From Bombyx mori (taxonomy: Eukaryota > Arthropoda > Insecta > Lepidoptera > Bombycidae), in NCBI RefSeq assembly GCF_030269925.1, contig NC_085121.1, forward strand, positions 9,317,501-9,381,500: a DNA stretch of 64,000 bases, given 5' to 3'. This document shows positions 1 to 10,717 of this stretch, in pieces. Below the pieces are notes generated by a model. The model worked only from the letters and a program-made list of their open reading frames with translations. It did no database searches and had not been told where the DNA came from. The position numbers and the translations under genes were made by a program. Every line of letters begins with the position of its first letter. The stretch's first letter is position 1.

Positions 1-120
1 GGAAACGCGACCCACTGAGAAAATCCAGCTTAATTTACTCATCGAACCCTTACGTACGATTAACGAACGAAGCTACGAACGATAACCGTTTGAAAATGCC
101 GTAAGCAAGATTCAGGTCAA
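1..120 (-). repeat. Fragment of the LINE-type 3' repeat at the window edge
   Basis: Starts GGAAACGCGACCCACTGAGA and TTTACTCATCGAACCCTTA. The remainder to 680 is intronic DNA of the AP-3 delta gene with no recognisable feature. Confidence 0.6.
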
Positions 121-696
121 GATTTGTCAAATATCTTGCGTTGTATGATGGCTACGAGCCACAGAGGTAACGCTCGTATAGTTATAGTTAATGGCAATGT
201 GTTGGCAGTAAGTAGAGGTCTATGTCTGTGTGTCACCTCAATCAACTATGAGCTCTCCTGTTCTAGATTGAGAATTTAAACCCACAGAATTTTGAAACAA
301 ATTTTCGGGCTGTCGCTGTTCAATTAATCTATGTATCTGTCAGTGCTTAAATGCGAGACATATACGACCTTCGTCTACGAGGTGGTCCGTCGTAGCGCAA
401 TGAACAATGCACGGGTTTATACCAAATAATTTATAATTGATTAAGAGCCAAGATAACCTTCATTCTATAATAATTATTTGTTATTTCGGACTCATATATT
501 AAAGTAAGTGACGCCAATCGAGTCACGGTGTTTGTGTGTTCTTCAGTAGGTGCTTAGCACGAGCTGATAATCACCTAGAGTAAAAAAACCTGAATATGTC
601 AAAGAGGTCACTAAAAGTTACAACACAAATGTCGCCGTTGATATGTTTTGAATATTTGAAACCAAAGTTTTGAATTTTTTTAGAAATATACCTTTT

Positions 697-945
697 TATT
701 TTTTTATTGCATAGGTAGATGGACGAGTTCACGGCCCACCTGGTTTTAAGTGGTTAACGGAGCACATAGACTTCTAAAACGAAAACGCCGCCCCCTAGCT
801 TGAGATATGAGTTCTAAGGTCTCGGTATAATTACAACGGCTGCCCCACCCGTCAAACCGAAACGCATTACTGCTTCACGGCAGAAATAGGCGGGGCGGTG
901 GTATCTACCCGCACGGACTCACAAGAGCTCCTACCACCAATTATT
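697..945 (-). repeat. Bm1 SINE, 5'-truncated
   Basis: Reads TTTTTATTGC...GGACGAGTTCACGGCCCACC through GGCAGAAATAGGCGGGGCGG to CCTACCACC. AP-3 delta intron. Confidence 0.8.
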
Positions 946-978
946 TATTTAATTCAATGTCAAAAATACGTGTTTCAG

Positions 979-3900
979 TAACGGCTTAGAGAACGCGGAC
1001 GACGAGGAAACGCTTAATCAGAATGCCAAGGAGGATTTGATCGAAGAATTAGCTCAATTGTTTGATGGGGAACTAAAGCCGGTTGCGCCTAAAGCCCAGA
1101 AGAAAGTGCCCATGCCGCCAGAGTATGTACTATCTTATTATACCTTTAAACGAGCAATTCTTGTATATATGTAATCTGAATCTCGGAAACGGCTCCAAGG
1201 ATTTTCATAACATTTAGTATACAGGGGATTTCGGCGCGAGAAATCGATCTAGCTACGATTTTTTTCAGAAAATGTTGTTTTATTCATGTTTTCAATAATC
1301 AACTCTTCCCGACATCTATTGGCGAATAATAAGACTATTTTTCTTAATTGAGGGCAACTAACCGCTTTAAAGACACAACAAGATAGCGTTATCAAAAAAA
1401 AACCGGTCATCATATAGTCATTACTTAATTAACAAATTTCAATTAACGACATTTTTTAATTGATTTTTGGAAGTAGCTATGAAGGGAAATGTTCCACGGA
1501 TGTTTTTGTACATTCGTAAAGTTGACTTGAAAATGTTATTTTTACGATGTCTATGCATACTGCCGCTAAAATTTTATTTTCAACTCTACGATAGCTGAGT
1601 AGAGATGAGCTAATGTTAGTTGCAATAAAAGTAAATGGTCCTACTTAACAAATAAAAATAATCGTTTTTTTTTGTTGTCCAGAACAACATTGCAAGGTAG
1701 AAATATTATCAACGTAATTGGAATTAAATATGATCGACTAAAAATTCTAAACAAACTTAAAGTGATTTTGTTGAAAAATATTTTTTTATTGCTTAGATGG
1801 GTAGACGAGCTCGCAGCCCATCTGGTGTTAAGTGGTTACTGGAGCCTGTAGACATCTACAACGTAAATGCGTCACTCACCTTGAGATATAAGTTCTAAGG
1901 TCTCAGTATAATTACAACGGCTACCCCATCCTTCAAACCGAAACGCATTACTGCTTTACGGCAGAAATAGGCAGGGTGGTTGAGTTTCTTTTAAGACATG
2001 CCTTTTATATTAGACGATAAGTAATGATACTTTAAATTTTACTTACCTCAGTTTGTAAATAGTCAACGTAAGAGACACGTTCGTTTTGTAGCTTGAACCT
2101 GGATCAGTGGTTGTCGCGCGACCGCTGGTCTTCGGAGAGCTCGAGCTCGGAGGGGGAGGGCGAGGGCGAAGAGGGGGGCCCTATGTTCCCGGCTCCGCAC
2201 GACGCGCGACCCACGGCGCAGTTCACTCCCGAAGAACTTGACATGGTAACATCAATGTTTATTCAATTTATAGATTTACTAGCGACCCGCCCTCGCTTCG
2301 CTTCGGAAACTGTAGTTTATTATTGATTTCTCCACTATTTAATGGATGTTATTATACATATAAATCTTCCTCTTCAATCACTCCATCTATTAAAAAAAAC
2401 CGCATCAAAATCCGTTGCGTAGTTTTAAAGATTTAAGCATACATAAGGACAGATATAGGGACAGAGAAAGCGACTTTATTTTATACTATGTAGTGATTAT
2501 TTTGCCACTAAGACGTGAGGCTCGCGGTATAAAGGATGGAAAGCGATTGTGTAGTCATTAAGACTAGGGTTTTCTGTCAAGAATTGCTCTTGCTAGGGTT
2601 CGTGTTAGCAACATCGTCAGGTTTGAGCCCCGTGAGCTCATCTACTTGTTAGGTTACGCTGACATAGCCTCTCAAGGCTATCTGCTTAGGTAGGAAAAAA
2701 AAATACCAGGTCCTCGTTGTAAAACGGATACCATCTGTTACCCTCAAACACAAAAAGATAAAGAGAGCAGAAATTTTATTTCATTGCATACAGAGAGTGT
2801 ATTAAACCTTCCTCAAAAACGAAACGAGAATGATGTTGACGGTTGATTTTTATATTGCACGTAATGTATAGCAATTTAGGAGCTGCCTACGAATTACAAT
2901 GCTGCTTCACAAAATACGTATCTAGTACAAAGTATTTAAGTACACAGTTCATTCTTTTTTTATTTTGGGGACGTTTTTTTTTACACCACGCATCTACAAT
3001 TGGTTATTCATTTCATTTTAACTTAATATCTTAAAATGCCTACTCTATATTCAAAGATGTCGGTATTCAAAGAAGCGGAACAGCATAAGTGCTCTTTTTT
3101 TTCCTTTTTTTTTTGTTTCCTTTTTTTTTTTCCTACCTAAGCTGATAGCCTTGAGAGGCTACTTCAGCTTCGCCCTAACATGTAGGTGAACTCACGGGGC
3201 TCAAACACTGACCCCAGCAAGAGCAGTGCTTCGCAGAATCTACCACCGGATCGGAAACGCGACCCACTGAGAAGATCCGGCGAGAAACTCGGTGGGCTGT
3301 GTCTATGGGTTAATGCTCTCGTCGAGCCCTTCGCCGCAAGCGACGGGTTCGACGAGGGCGGTGACCGGTGCTTGTGGTACCTAAAAGCACCGATAGTAGA
3401 TCGTAAGTGCACTTAATGTGACGTAAACTATAACGAAGGTTTATTTGTAAAACAGTTACGTGAAGCGCGGCGTCAAGAACAAGCCAACAACCCGCACTAC
3501 CTCAAAGACGACTCGCCGCGCTCCTACCAACAAGACGACATTCCAATAGCAGAGATCGCACTCGAAGTCCCGCTGCAAATACACAGTGAGTGGACATTAC
3601 ATTACACCACAACACTACCAGTGATCTGTACAGTACAGATACTATTCAGTTGTGACTCTCCCCCGGACGAGTCTGGGAGGTGCACTGTTGTCACTATTAG
3701 GTGCGTGCTTATCTTGTCAGTTTTATGTCAAAAATGAAATGTGTGTCTGAATAAAAAAAACAGAAAGCGTTAATATGTATTTTATCATATATATAATATA
3801 TCAATTTAATAGGTTTTTTATAGTTTTTTTTATTTTGCTTGTATTCTGTTAGCGCGCGCGTCGTATAATCCATTTAAACTGTACAGTTGTTGAGTTCTAG

Positions 3901-6900
3901 TTATAAATATATATTTTTTAATTACCTTTGTAAGCAGACGAGCATACGGCCTGATCTGATGGTAAGTGGCTACCGTCGCTAATGGACGTCAGCAATGCCT
4001 GGGACAGGGTCAAATTGCTGCCTACCTATATGGTATTATCCAACAATCAACGAACACTGGCCGGGTATTTCCAGCTCCTTATAGCGATTATTCACTAAGA
4101 CTTACGTTCGGTATACCCGAAGTAATTAACATCAATCAATCCTATCCTAGTTGTAACTCTTTTTTTCTGAACATTTTATGTCAACATTCATATTATTTTA
4201 CTTATTTATACTCCATAAATTGTAATAATTTCAGCTAAACGATCAGATAAGTACTTAATGTCTCGAGAGAGCTCGAGTAAAAAGAAGAAGGAGAAGCGGA
4301 CGACAAAAAAGCGAAAGGCAAAGAAGCAAGACAAACATTCCACTGACTCTGAGAGCGAAGGTACTTACCTCATATTGTTTCTATCATCGTTTGATCAATA
4401 AGCCTATCGCTAAAATACTCGTAAACCTACTGACGCATGGAATTTTTAACTGGATGATTGTTAACATATTTTTACAATCAATGGCTGCTCGGCTTCATGT
4501 CATAACTTGTTGTTGTACACAAAATGAATTGAGAGTCGAGTAGAATTTACATCGATTCGAGTCATATTAAACTGTTATTTCATTTTAATAGTACAAATTC
4601 TATATTTGTTCGAGTGCCAATAGTTTGATCAATAAATTAAGATACGTGAAAAGTCCTTTTGTTCAAATTTTCTGGAGGAAATTATACCTAGTCAGGTCAT
4701 AAGTATTGTCACATTAAAAACTTTTTTTTTAGAATGCTGACCACAAAAAAGTTTATTGAATTCGAATTCCGAATTGTTCATGAAAATAAAAATGTATACT
4801 TTTAGAATTTTACTCATTTTTAAATATGGAGTGGACGCTTAAAGAAGACCGTGTTGCAGTTATTGCGTTGCATCGTTGCGGTTACGCGCCAATTAAAATT
4901 TTTAACATACTGAAAAATTTGAATATAACCAAAAGCCATCAAACCATCAAACGATACAATGAAGACTCTAGTGTAGATGACAGGTCAAGAAGTGGTCACC
5001 CTCGGTCTGTTAAGACTCCAGCAGTGATAAAAGCTGTGAAGGCGCGAATTCAAAGAAATCCCAAACGTAAGCAGAAACTGTTGGCCCTTCAGATGGGGTT
5101 AAGCAGAACCACGGTGAAAAGGGTGTTAAATGAAGACTTAGGGCTTCGGGCATATCAAAGAAAAACAGGACATCGTTTGAATGCTCGTCTAATGGACCTG
5201 AGACTGAAGAGATGCCGCGCTTTGTTGAAACGGTACGCGGGAAAAAAATATCGGGAAATTATTTTTTCGGATGAAAAAATTTTTACCGTAGAAGAGAGCT
5301 ACAACAAACAAAATGATAAGGTGTATGCACACAGTAGTGAAGAAGCGAGCAACCGTATTCCGCGTGTCCAACGAGGTCATTTTCCATCCTCGCTCATGGT
5401 ATGGTTGGGAGTTTCTTATTGGGGCTTAACAGAGGTACATTTTTGTAAGAAAGGTGTAAAAACGAATGCAGTTGTGTATCAAAATACAGTCCTGACGAAC
5501 CTTGTGGAACCTGTTTCTCATACCATGTTCAATAACAGGCACTGGGTATTCCAACAAGATTCGGCGCCAGCTCATAGAGCGAAGAGCACACAAGACTGGC
5601 TGGCGGCGCGTGAAATCGACTTCATCCGGCACGAAGACTGGCCCTCCTCCAGTCCAGATTTGAATCCGTTAAATTACAAAATATGGCAACACTTGGAGGA
5701 AAAGGCGTGCTCAAAGCCTTGATTAAGGCAGCCGCCGATATTGACATGGACTTCGTTCGTGCTGCGATAGACGACTGGCCGCGCAGATTGAAGGCCTGTA
5801 TTCAAAATACGGAGGACATTTTGAATAAACTTTAGTGTCATAAGAATCTATGTTTTGTTAAGTTCATTTTGGTATATGAATGGTTACATAATGAATAAAC
5901 TTGTTTCAATTATTTTACATTCAACATGTGACAGAATTTATGACCTGACTAGGTAGATTGATTTATTAGTTCTCACACGCACATTTCAACTTGTAGAAAT
6001 AAACATTTTTATGTTTTCGAACTTCTTGATTAGAATATTAAATTATAGTAGGCTATTTTTTTTTAAAGGGAAATTGTGACCTGGTAACTAAGACCTTTAA
6101 GTCATGTCTTATTTTAATGTATATTCTTATTTTTATGAAAAATAATAATATGGAGTGAAATGAAATGAAATGAAGATGATTAATTTGACACATTAATCAA
6201 ATGGGATGAAATTAAATTAAATGAGACGAGATGATATGGGATGAAATATAATCTTAGTAAAATCTGAGATTATATTTCATGCCTGAGATTTTTTCAGTGG
6301 ACTTTTTGGAGGATCGCGAGAAGTAACGTTCAGCGGCTTTGTTTCATTATCCCACATTTGTGCACTTTCACAGATATTAAACAGTTAATAAACCACCGTT
6401 ATTATACATTTAAACCTAAAGAAACACTAAATAGACAAAATAAAACAAATCACACAACTTCAATCCTCGCGTTCTCGCCATAAAGTCCATATATATATAG
6501 GCTAATTTGAGGATGAATGTTGTCGAAAAACGATTAATAATCGCCTTGAATTGCCGTATGTATCTATACAATACAAAATCAGCTATAGTATAGGTGGTAT
6601 AGTAAGTAACCTGTATATGCGTGTGTGTGCAGAGTGGGAGCGGCGGCCGGCGGTGTGCGCGGGCGGGGAGCTGCCCGAGGGCGCGGCGCCGTCCGACGAC
6701 GAACCGCCGCCGCCGCACGACGACCCGCACCACGCGCTCGACCTCGACCTCGACAGGTACAGTACAGCTTATACTTTGGAGTTACTACCGTTGCTCGCTT
6801 TTTTTTCTACCCACGCTGAGAGCCTGGAGAGGCTATTTCAGCTTCGCCTTAACATGTAGGTGAGCTCACAGGGCTCAAACCGGAAGTGTTGCTAACACTG

Positions 6901-9127
6901 GACATAGCAAGAGCAGTGCTTCGCAGAATCTACCACCGAATCCGAAACGCGACCCGCTGAGAAGATCCGGCGAGAAACTCAGTGGATTATATTTATGGGT
7001 CAGTTTACTCGTCGAGCCTTTCGTCGCAAGCGATGGGTTCGACGAGAACAATGACCGGTTCTTGGGTTACCCAAAAGCACTGTTAGTGGATCGGGAGGAT
7101 CTATAATGACGTGTCGTTGCTCGCTACTACCCGCGGCACGTCCTTTAGATCTGAACTGTATACCTAAAATCGAATAAAAACTTTGTAAATCATAATTTTT
7201 TTTTTAAGGCCATTACGCGAAGACGAGCTTCTTACGTCACGTCTCCAACAATATCCGTCCCCCGGCGTCGGTTTGCTAGACAAAAAGAAAGATAAACCGG
7301 CAAAAAAATCCAAAAACGCAGAAAACGACACGCCTGATAAACCTGTTAAGAAAAAGAAGGACAAGAAATCAAAGCAACGCAAGCAAAGTGCGACAGAATC
7401 GATAAAAAATGAGAAAACTGAAGATATTTTACTCATCGATGGAGTTTTTAAAAGCAACGGCGAGCAACTGAAAGAAGATGTCGTTGAAAATACTGAATTA
7501 ACTGTCGACGAGGGAAAGACATTAAAGACTGAGAAACACAAGAAAAAGAAAGAGTCGAAAAACAAAGATCAGACCATTTCATCGAAGAAACGAAAGTCTA
7601 CGAAAAAAGGTAAATACTTTTGTTTAATTCATTGAGCGCAGGCAACATTTCCCTTATGGCTATCGTAATTGTTCTAAGACGATACTTTATTTAGAAACGA
7701 ATGTTTAATATCACGTATTTTCTCTTTACTGAATAGTCCAATAGGCTTTGGTATATATTATTAGAATATACCCTTGTATTGATGTACGTATAGTTGCTGA
7801 TGGTAGGACATTCTGTGAGCCCGCACGGGTAGGTACCCTGCGTATTTCTGCCGCGAAGCAGTAATGCATTCCGGCTTAAAGGGCAGGGCGGCCGATGTAC
7901 TGTATGTCGCATATCTCAAGATGGGCGAGACGGCATTTACGTTGTCGGTGTCTATGGACTAATAAAGATCGGAAGTTGTTGAGGAGTACATTTACCCAGG
8001 GTAAACTCTACAATATTGAGAAAGAGGTCAATCGTTCAATCTGTGCAGAATCTGCTCATCTAAAACACAGTCTCTCAAGATAAGTCTTTGAACAATGTGT
8101 ATTGCTGATGATGAGGTTCGTCACTGAAACGTGATCATAATGGGCCTCACCAAAAAGCTCAGTTACGCAAAGAGTAGTGAAGAAAGCTATGCCCGGAATA
8201 TCCGTGGACAACCGAATCACGAATGATTCGATTCGCAGAAAAACTATCGTAACCTATACAGCCTCGAGAATTGCTCGTGGAACACACGTATGGAAGGCAC
8301 AGCCTGGTGCAGCTTGCCTCATTCCTAGCCTCATTCAAAGCCTATATCCAGTAGTGGATGTCTGTAAGCTGATATTGATAAAACGAATGTTCTCGATTCA
8401 ATAATGCAAGACTATAAAATAGTCATCAAGTTGTGAAAAAAAAACTCCAGTATTAGGAAATTTTTTTATTGTTGAGATTGGTGGACGAGCTCACGGCCCA
8501 CCTGGCGTTAAGTGGTTACTGGAGCCCATAGACATCTACAACGTAAATGCGCCACCCATCTTGAGATATAAGTTGTAAGATCTCAGTATAGTTACAACGG
8601 CTGCCCTACCCTTCAGCAAGGGCGGATCCAGCTTTGGCGCCAGGAGGGGGTCACACAGTCGTGGGCAAGTTAAGAACTTATAATTTAATTTTGATAACAA
8701 TAGATAATAAATAAATCATGATGTTCTTTAATTACTCCAAGTTAGTTCAAGTCCTAGAACTAGCTTGGGGGTCATGACCCCCATGACCCCCCCCTTGGAT
8801 CCGCCGTTGCCCTTCAGACCGAAATGCATTACTGCTTCACGGCAGAAATAGGCAGGGCGGTGGTACCTACCCGCGCGGACTCACAAGAGGTCCTGCCACC
8901 AGTAAAAATGTAATCAATAGGGAAATAAATCGATCGAGTGATTCGAATGACAATCGAGTGACGCTACCAAGAGATATTAGCAAGCTGTATTGATTTAATT
9001 AATTGACAAAAACCTGAAAACAAAAGTGTATATTATATCTTTTTTTTTTCTTCTAGATAAGCATGAATCCAAAACGGGCTACGAAGAAGCTTTAGGTATC
9101 TCGACACCTAGCAAAGAAGTCGTATAG
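979..9127 (+). CDS. AP3D1: AP-3 adaptor complex delta subunit, C-terminal seven exons (partial, 5' end outside window)
   Basis: Exons: 979-1122, 2092-2223 (end placed just after the ATG of ...EELDM), 3456-3585, 4235-4360, 6633-6756, 7209-7609, 9057-9127, all with AG/GT borders and compatible phases. The conserved core is REARRQEQANNPHYLK followed by DDIPIAEIALEVPLQI, which matches the hinge of AP-3 delta adaptins. Later comes a DPHHALDLDLD stretch and a long lysine-rich tract (exon 6), also typical of the family. AP-3 delta is the large subunit of the coat that sorts cargo from endosomes to lysosomes and pigment granules (Drosophila garnet). The adaptin trunk lies left of the window. The last exon ends GYEEALGISTPSKEVV then stop at 9125-9127, with a polyadenylation signal at 9317-9322. 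No C-terminal ear domain like that of vertebrate AP3D1 is encoded in this terminal exon. Introns hold Bm1 copies, a maT transposon and LINE fragments. Family identity is strong; exon 2's 3' border is the least certain. Confidence 0.9.
1128..1405 (+). repeat. 280-bp repeat shared with 42778-43056
   Basis: TTTAAACGAGCAATTCTTGT, AATCTGAATCTCGGAAACGG, ATCAACTCTTCCCGACATCT and GACACAACAAGATAGCGTTA occur in the same order in both. Noncoding; AP-3 delta intron. Confidence 0.85.
1781..1982 (-). repeat. Bm1 SINE, 5'-truncated
   Basis: TTTTTATTGCTTAGATGGGT through GGCAGAAATAGGCAGGGTGG, ending abruptly. AP-3 delta intron. Confidence 0.8.
2278..2500 (+). repeat. CTAGCGACCCGCCC-type lepidopteran repeat
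   Basis: Starts ACTAGCGACCCGCCCTCGCT and is closely matched over about 120 bp by 48612-48740. Overlaps the intron just after AP-3 delta exon 2. Confidence 0.65.
2513..2703 (+). repeat. LINE-type 3' repeat, plus orientation
   Basis: Contains GAATTGCTCTTGCTAGGGTT, a GAGCCCCGTGAGCTC core and ends GCTTAGGTAGG followed by A-run, the reverse of the copy at 3105-3415. Confidence 0.65.
3105..3415 (-). repeat. LINE-type 3' repeat of the same family
   Basis: CCTACCTAAGCTGATAGCCT after a long T-run, then the CGGAAACGCGACCCACTGAG and GCGACGGGTTCGACGAG modules. In the intron before AP-3 delta exon 3. Confidence 0.75.
4687..5953 (+). mobile_element. maT (DD37D, Bmmar1-type) mariner element, complete ends
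   Basis: 27-bp terminal inverted repeats at 4687-4713 and 5927-5953 start CCTAGTCAGGTCATAA and end TGTCACA. They are flanked by TA duplications at 4685-4686 and 5954-5955. The 1267-bp element sits in the AP-3 delta intron between exons 4 and 5. It carries one transposase gene on the plus strand, described separately. Confidence 0.93.
4826..5722 (+). pseudogene. maT transposase, inactive (third catalytic Asp replaced, C-terminal frameshift)
   Basis: 298 residues open with MEWTLKEDRVAVIALHRCG, a paired HTH-type DNA-binding domain, then the catalytic core with FSDEKIFTVE (first Asp), VFQQDSAPAHRA (second Asp) and SSSPDLNPLNY. The spacing from the second Asp to the third position is 37 residues, as in DD37D elements, but the third residue is Asn (codon 5672-5674 AAT) instead of Asp. 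The frame stops at KACSKP; the true C-terminal end (VRAAIDDWPRRLKACIQ) continues in another frame to about 5835, so a frameshift and small deletion are also present. Confidence 0.92.
6150..6410 (+). repeat. ATGAAAT-rich repeat shared with 24885-25092
   Basis: A (GAAAT/GATG)n stretch, then TTTTTCAGTGGACTTTTTGG, AGGATC(G/C)CGA and CACTTTCACAGATA(T/C)TAAAC, in both copies. Confidence 0.75.
6799..7107 (-). repeat. LINE-type 3' repeat of the same family
   Basis: T-run, CTGAGAGCCTGGAGAGGCTA, then the CGAAACGCGACCCGCTGAGA module and a GGATCGGGAGGATC end. Lies in the AP-3 delta intron before exon 6. Confidence 0.72.
7796..7967 (+). repeat. Degenerate Bm1 SINE
   Basis: TGATGGTAGGACATTCTGTG, CCGCGAAGCAGTAATGCATT and TTTACGTTGTCGGTGTCTAT. 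AP-3 delta last intron. Confidence 0.65.
8458..8904 (-). repeat. Bm1 SINE interrupted by a hAT MITE
   Basis: Tail at 8458-8470, body to 8608, then the 193-bp MITE (8617-8809), then Bm1 continues from 8818 to CCTGCCACCAGTAA. Confidence 0.88.
8617..8809. mobile_element. 193-bp hAT-type MITE inserted in a Bm1 SINE
   Basis: Ends are CAAGGGCGGATCCA and TGGATCCGCCGTTG, a 14-bp imperfect inverted repeat. The 8-bp target duplication CCCTTCAG is exact at 8609-8616 and 8810-8817. The host Bm1 sequence resumes without loss on both sides. Eight-base duplication and the terminal sequence indicate the hAT superfamily. A second internal palindrome (GGGGGTCATGACCCCC) lies at about 8767-8782. Confidence 0.9.
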
Positions 9128-9316
9128 CCTGTAGAACACTTTCTGAGTCTCAACTCCCACTCATGCTGTCTCAGTGCAATTGTCAAATTTAACAATTAGT
9201 AAAATATTATATATTATACGTTATTTCTAACATGTATGTGTTAAGTTAGAGATTATTTTTATTCGTTTTATTTCTTAAAAACAGGTCCATGTAATAAGCA
9301 TAATATTATAGTTATA

Positions 9317-9322
9317 AATAAA
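9317..9322 (+). terminator. Polyadenylation signal of AP-3 delta
   Basis: AATAAA 190 bp after the stop codon, in otherwise featureless AT-rich 3' UTR. Confidence 0.5.
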
Positions 9323-9447
9323 ACAAATATGCAATCATAAAAGTGTATAATTTATATTTTTAAAAAAACATTGTTTTATCGTATGCGTATAAAGAAAACT
9401 GTCCTTTAAGATGTTATAATATAACAAATTTACGCAAAAAAATCACA

Positions 9448-9528
9448 TCATCTTTTCTTACCCAGTCCAGAACACGGACCGCTTCCTCCACTTTTCTGTT
9501 TATCTTTGGTCCCGACCGAAATTGCTAC
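9448..9528 (-). CDS. Candidate terminal exon of an unidentified minus-strand gene
   Basis: A minus-strand AG acceptor with a pyrimidine-rich lead (CCTGCTGCTCAG) opens a 26-codon frame, VAISVGTKDKQKSGGSGPCS then GLGKKR, closed by TGA at 9448-9450. It lies tail to tail with the AP-3 delta gene, whose polyadenylation signal is at 9317-9322. A GTAAGA inside the GLGKKR codons could also be a donor. No upstream partner exon was found before SUCLA2; a LINE insertion (9617-10717) occupies the adjacent space. Family not recognised; could be chance. Confidence 0.3.
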   Translation of the reverse strand, partial: VAISVGTKDKQKSGGSGPCSGLGKKR

Positions 9529-9616
9529 CTGAGCAGCAGGAAAATATATATTTAGAGTAAATGGGCTTATAATAGGTACATAATTTGTAGCAATAGTATT
9601 TTAGTAAAAATAATCT

Positions 9617-10717
9617 TAGAGAGAGAGAGAGAATACACTTTATTGCACACCAAAACACAATTTACATTCAAAAAAACAATCAAAAAACAGATAAATTTGT
9701 ACAATAGGCGGTCTTATCGCTAAAAGCGATCTCTTCCAGACAACCGTATAATTTATAGAAATTCTGGAAAATATAAAAAAATATGGCAGGTATGTTGCGG
9801 TGTACTATAGATAATACATTATAGAAAATATATACATACAATAAACAAAATATATACCGTTTACATATAATATGAAATATATACTTATTATTATATACCA
9901 ATATACATACTTACATACAATACATACTAATATACTTACATACACATAATACATCAACAGTATGGAAATAATAAATGATGATGCAAACAAACAGCACTAA
10001 GAAGATAAGTAGTGTTCCTTTACCATTCTTTTAAAACAGTTTAAAGTTTGAGCACTTCTCACTGCATCCGGCAGAGCATTCCACAATCGAACCGCCTGGA
10101 CGGTGAATGAATGATCAAAGAATGATGATGAATGCGCCGGCATTTTCAGTCTCAGGCTATCCGATGATCTCAGGGAAAAATTATGCGTATCACGTAGGAA
10201 CTCGAAACGTTCTTTGAGATATATGGGGGCATGGGGATTAAAGAGAGTACAGTATAGTAATGAAAGGACATGAGTATTGCGGCGAAGGCGAATTGGTAAC
10301 CACTTGAGTTTAGTGCGAAATTCAGATACATGATCATATTTCCGTAAACCAAATATGAATCTTATGCAGAAATTTTGTAGCCGCTCAAGTTTATCAAGTT
10401 GTGTTTCAGTTAAATCAGTATAGCTGGCATCGGCGTAGTCAAGAATTGGAAGAAGGAGAGATTGTGCAAGCGCAGTTTTAGTGGCAGTTGGAAGAAAATT
10501 TCGTAACCGTCTCAAAGATCCAGCTGTTGCAAACACCTTCCGGCTAACCTCTTTTATCTGAGCGTTCCATGAAAGGTTTTTATCAATTAAGATTCCTAAA
10601 TTTTTCACCGTATCGCTGATAGGAATTGGTACGCCATCAAATAAAATAGCCGGAAGCTGCGACCATTTCACTTTCGAGCACAATCTTGAACTGCCGACAA
10701 CAATGACCAATCTTATT
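9617..10717 (-). mobile_element. 5'-truncated CR1/Daphne-like LINE
   Basis: Minus-strand frame 9997-10710 encodes the last 237 residues of a reverse transcriptase: VKNLGILIDKNLSWNAQIKE, LLPILDYADASYTDLTETQL, LERLQNFCIRFIFGLRKYDH and a terminal RLWNALPDAVRSAQTLNCFK. This is the C-terminal part of LINE pol proteins of the CR1-like group. The 3' tail has TGCAATAAAGTGTATT and ends in a (GA)n run at about 9619-9633. The 5' end is lost near 10717. Confidence 0.85.

Noticed and set aside
2843..3034. 63-codon hydrophobic frame in an AP-3 delta intron
   Set aside because: Low-complexity F/L/Y-rich translation of T-rich DNA with no supporting splice sites.
3186..3416. Open frames on both strands at 3.2-3.4 kb (also 12.1-12.4 and 33.8-34.1 kb)
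   Set aside because: They lie wholly in the LINE-type 3' repeat; the same frames recur wherever the repeat is, with no protein family.
9680..9990. Minus frames rich in Y, I, F at 9.7-10.0 kb
   Set aside because: They fall in the AT-rich 3' UTR of the CR1-like LINE.
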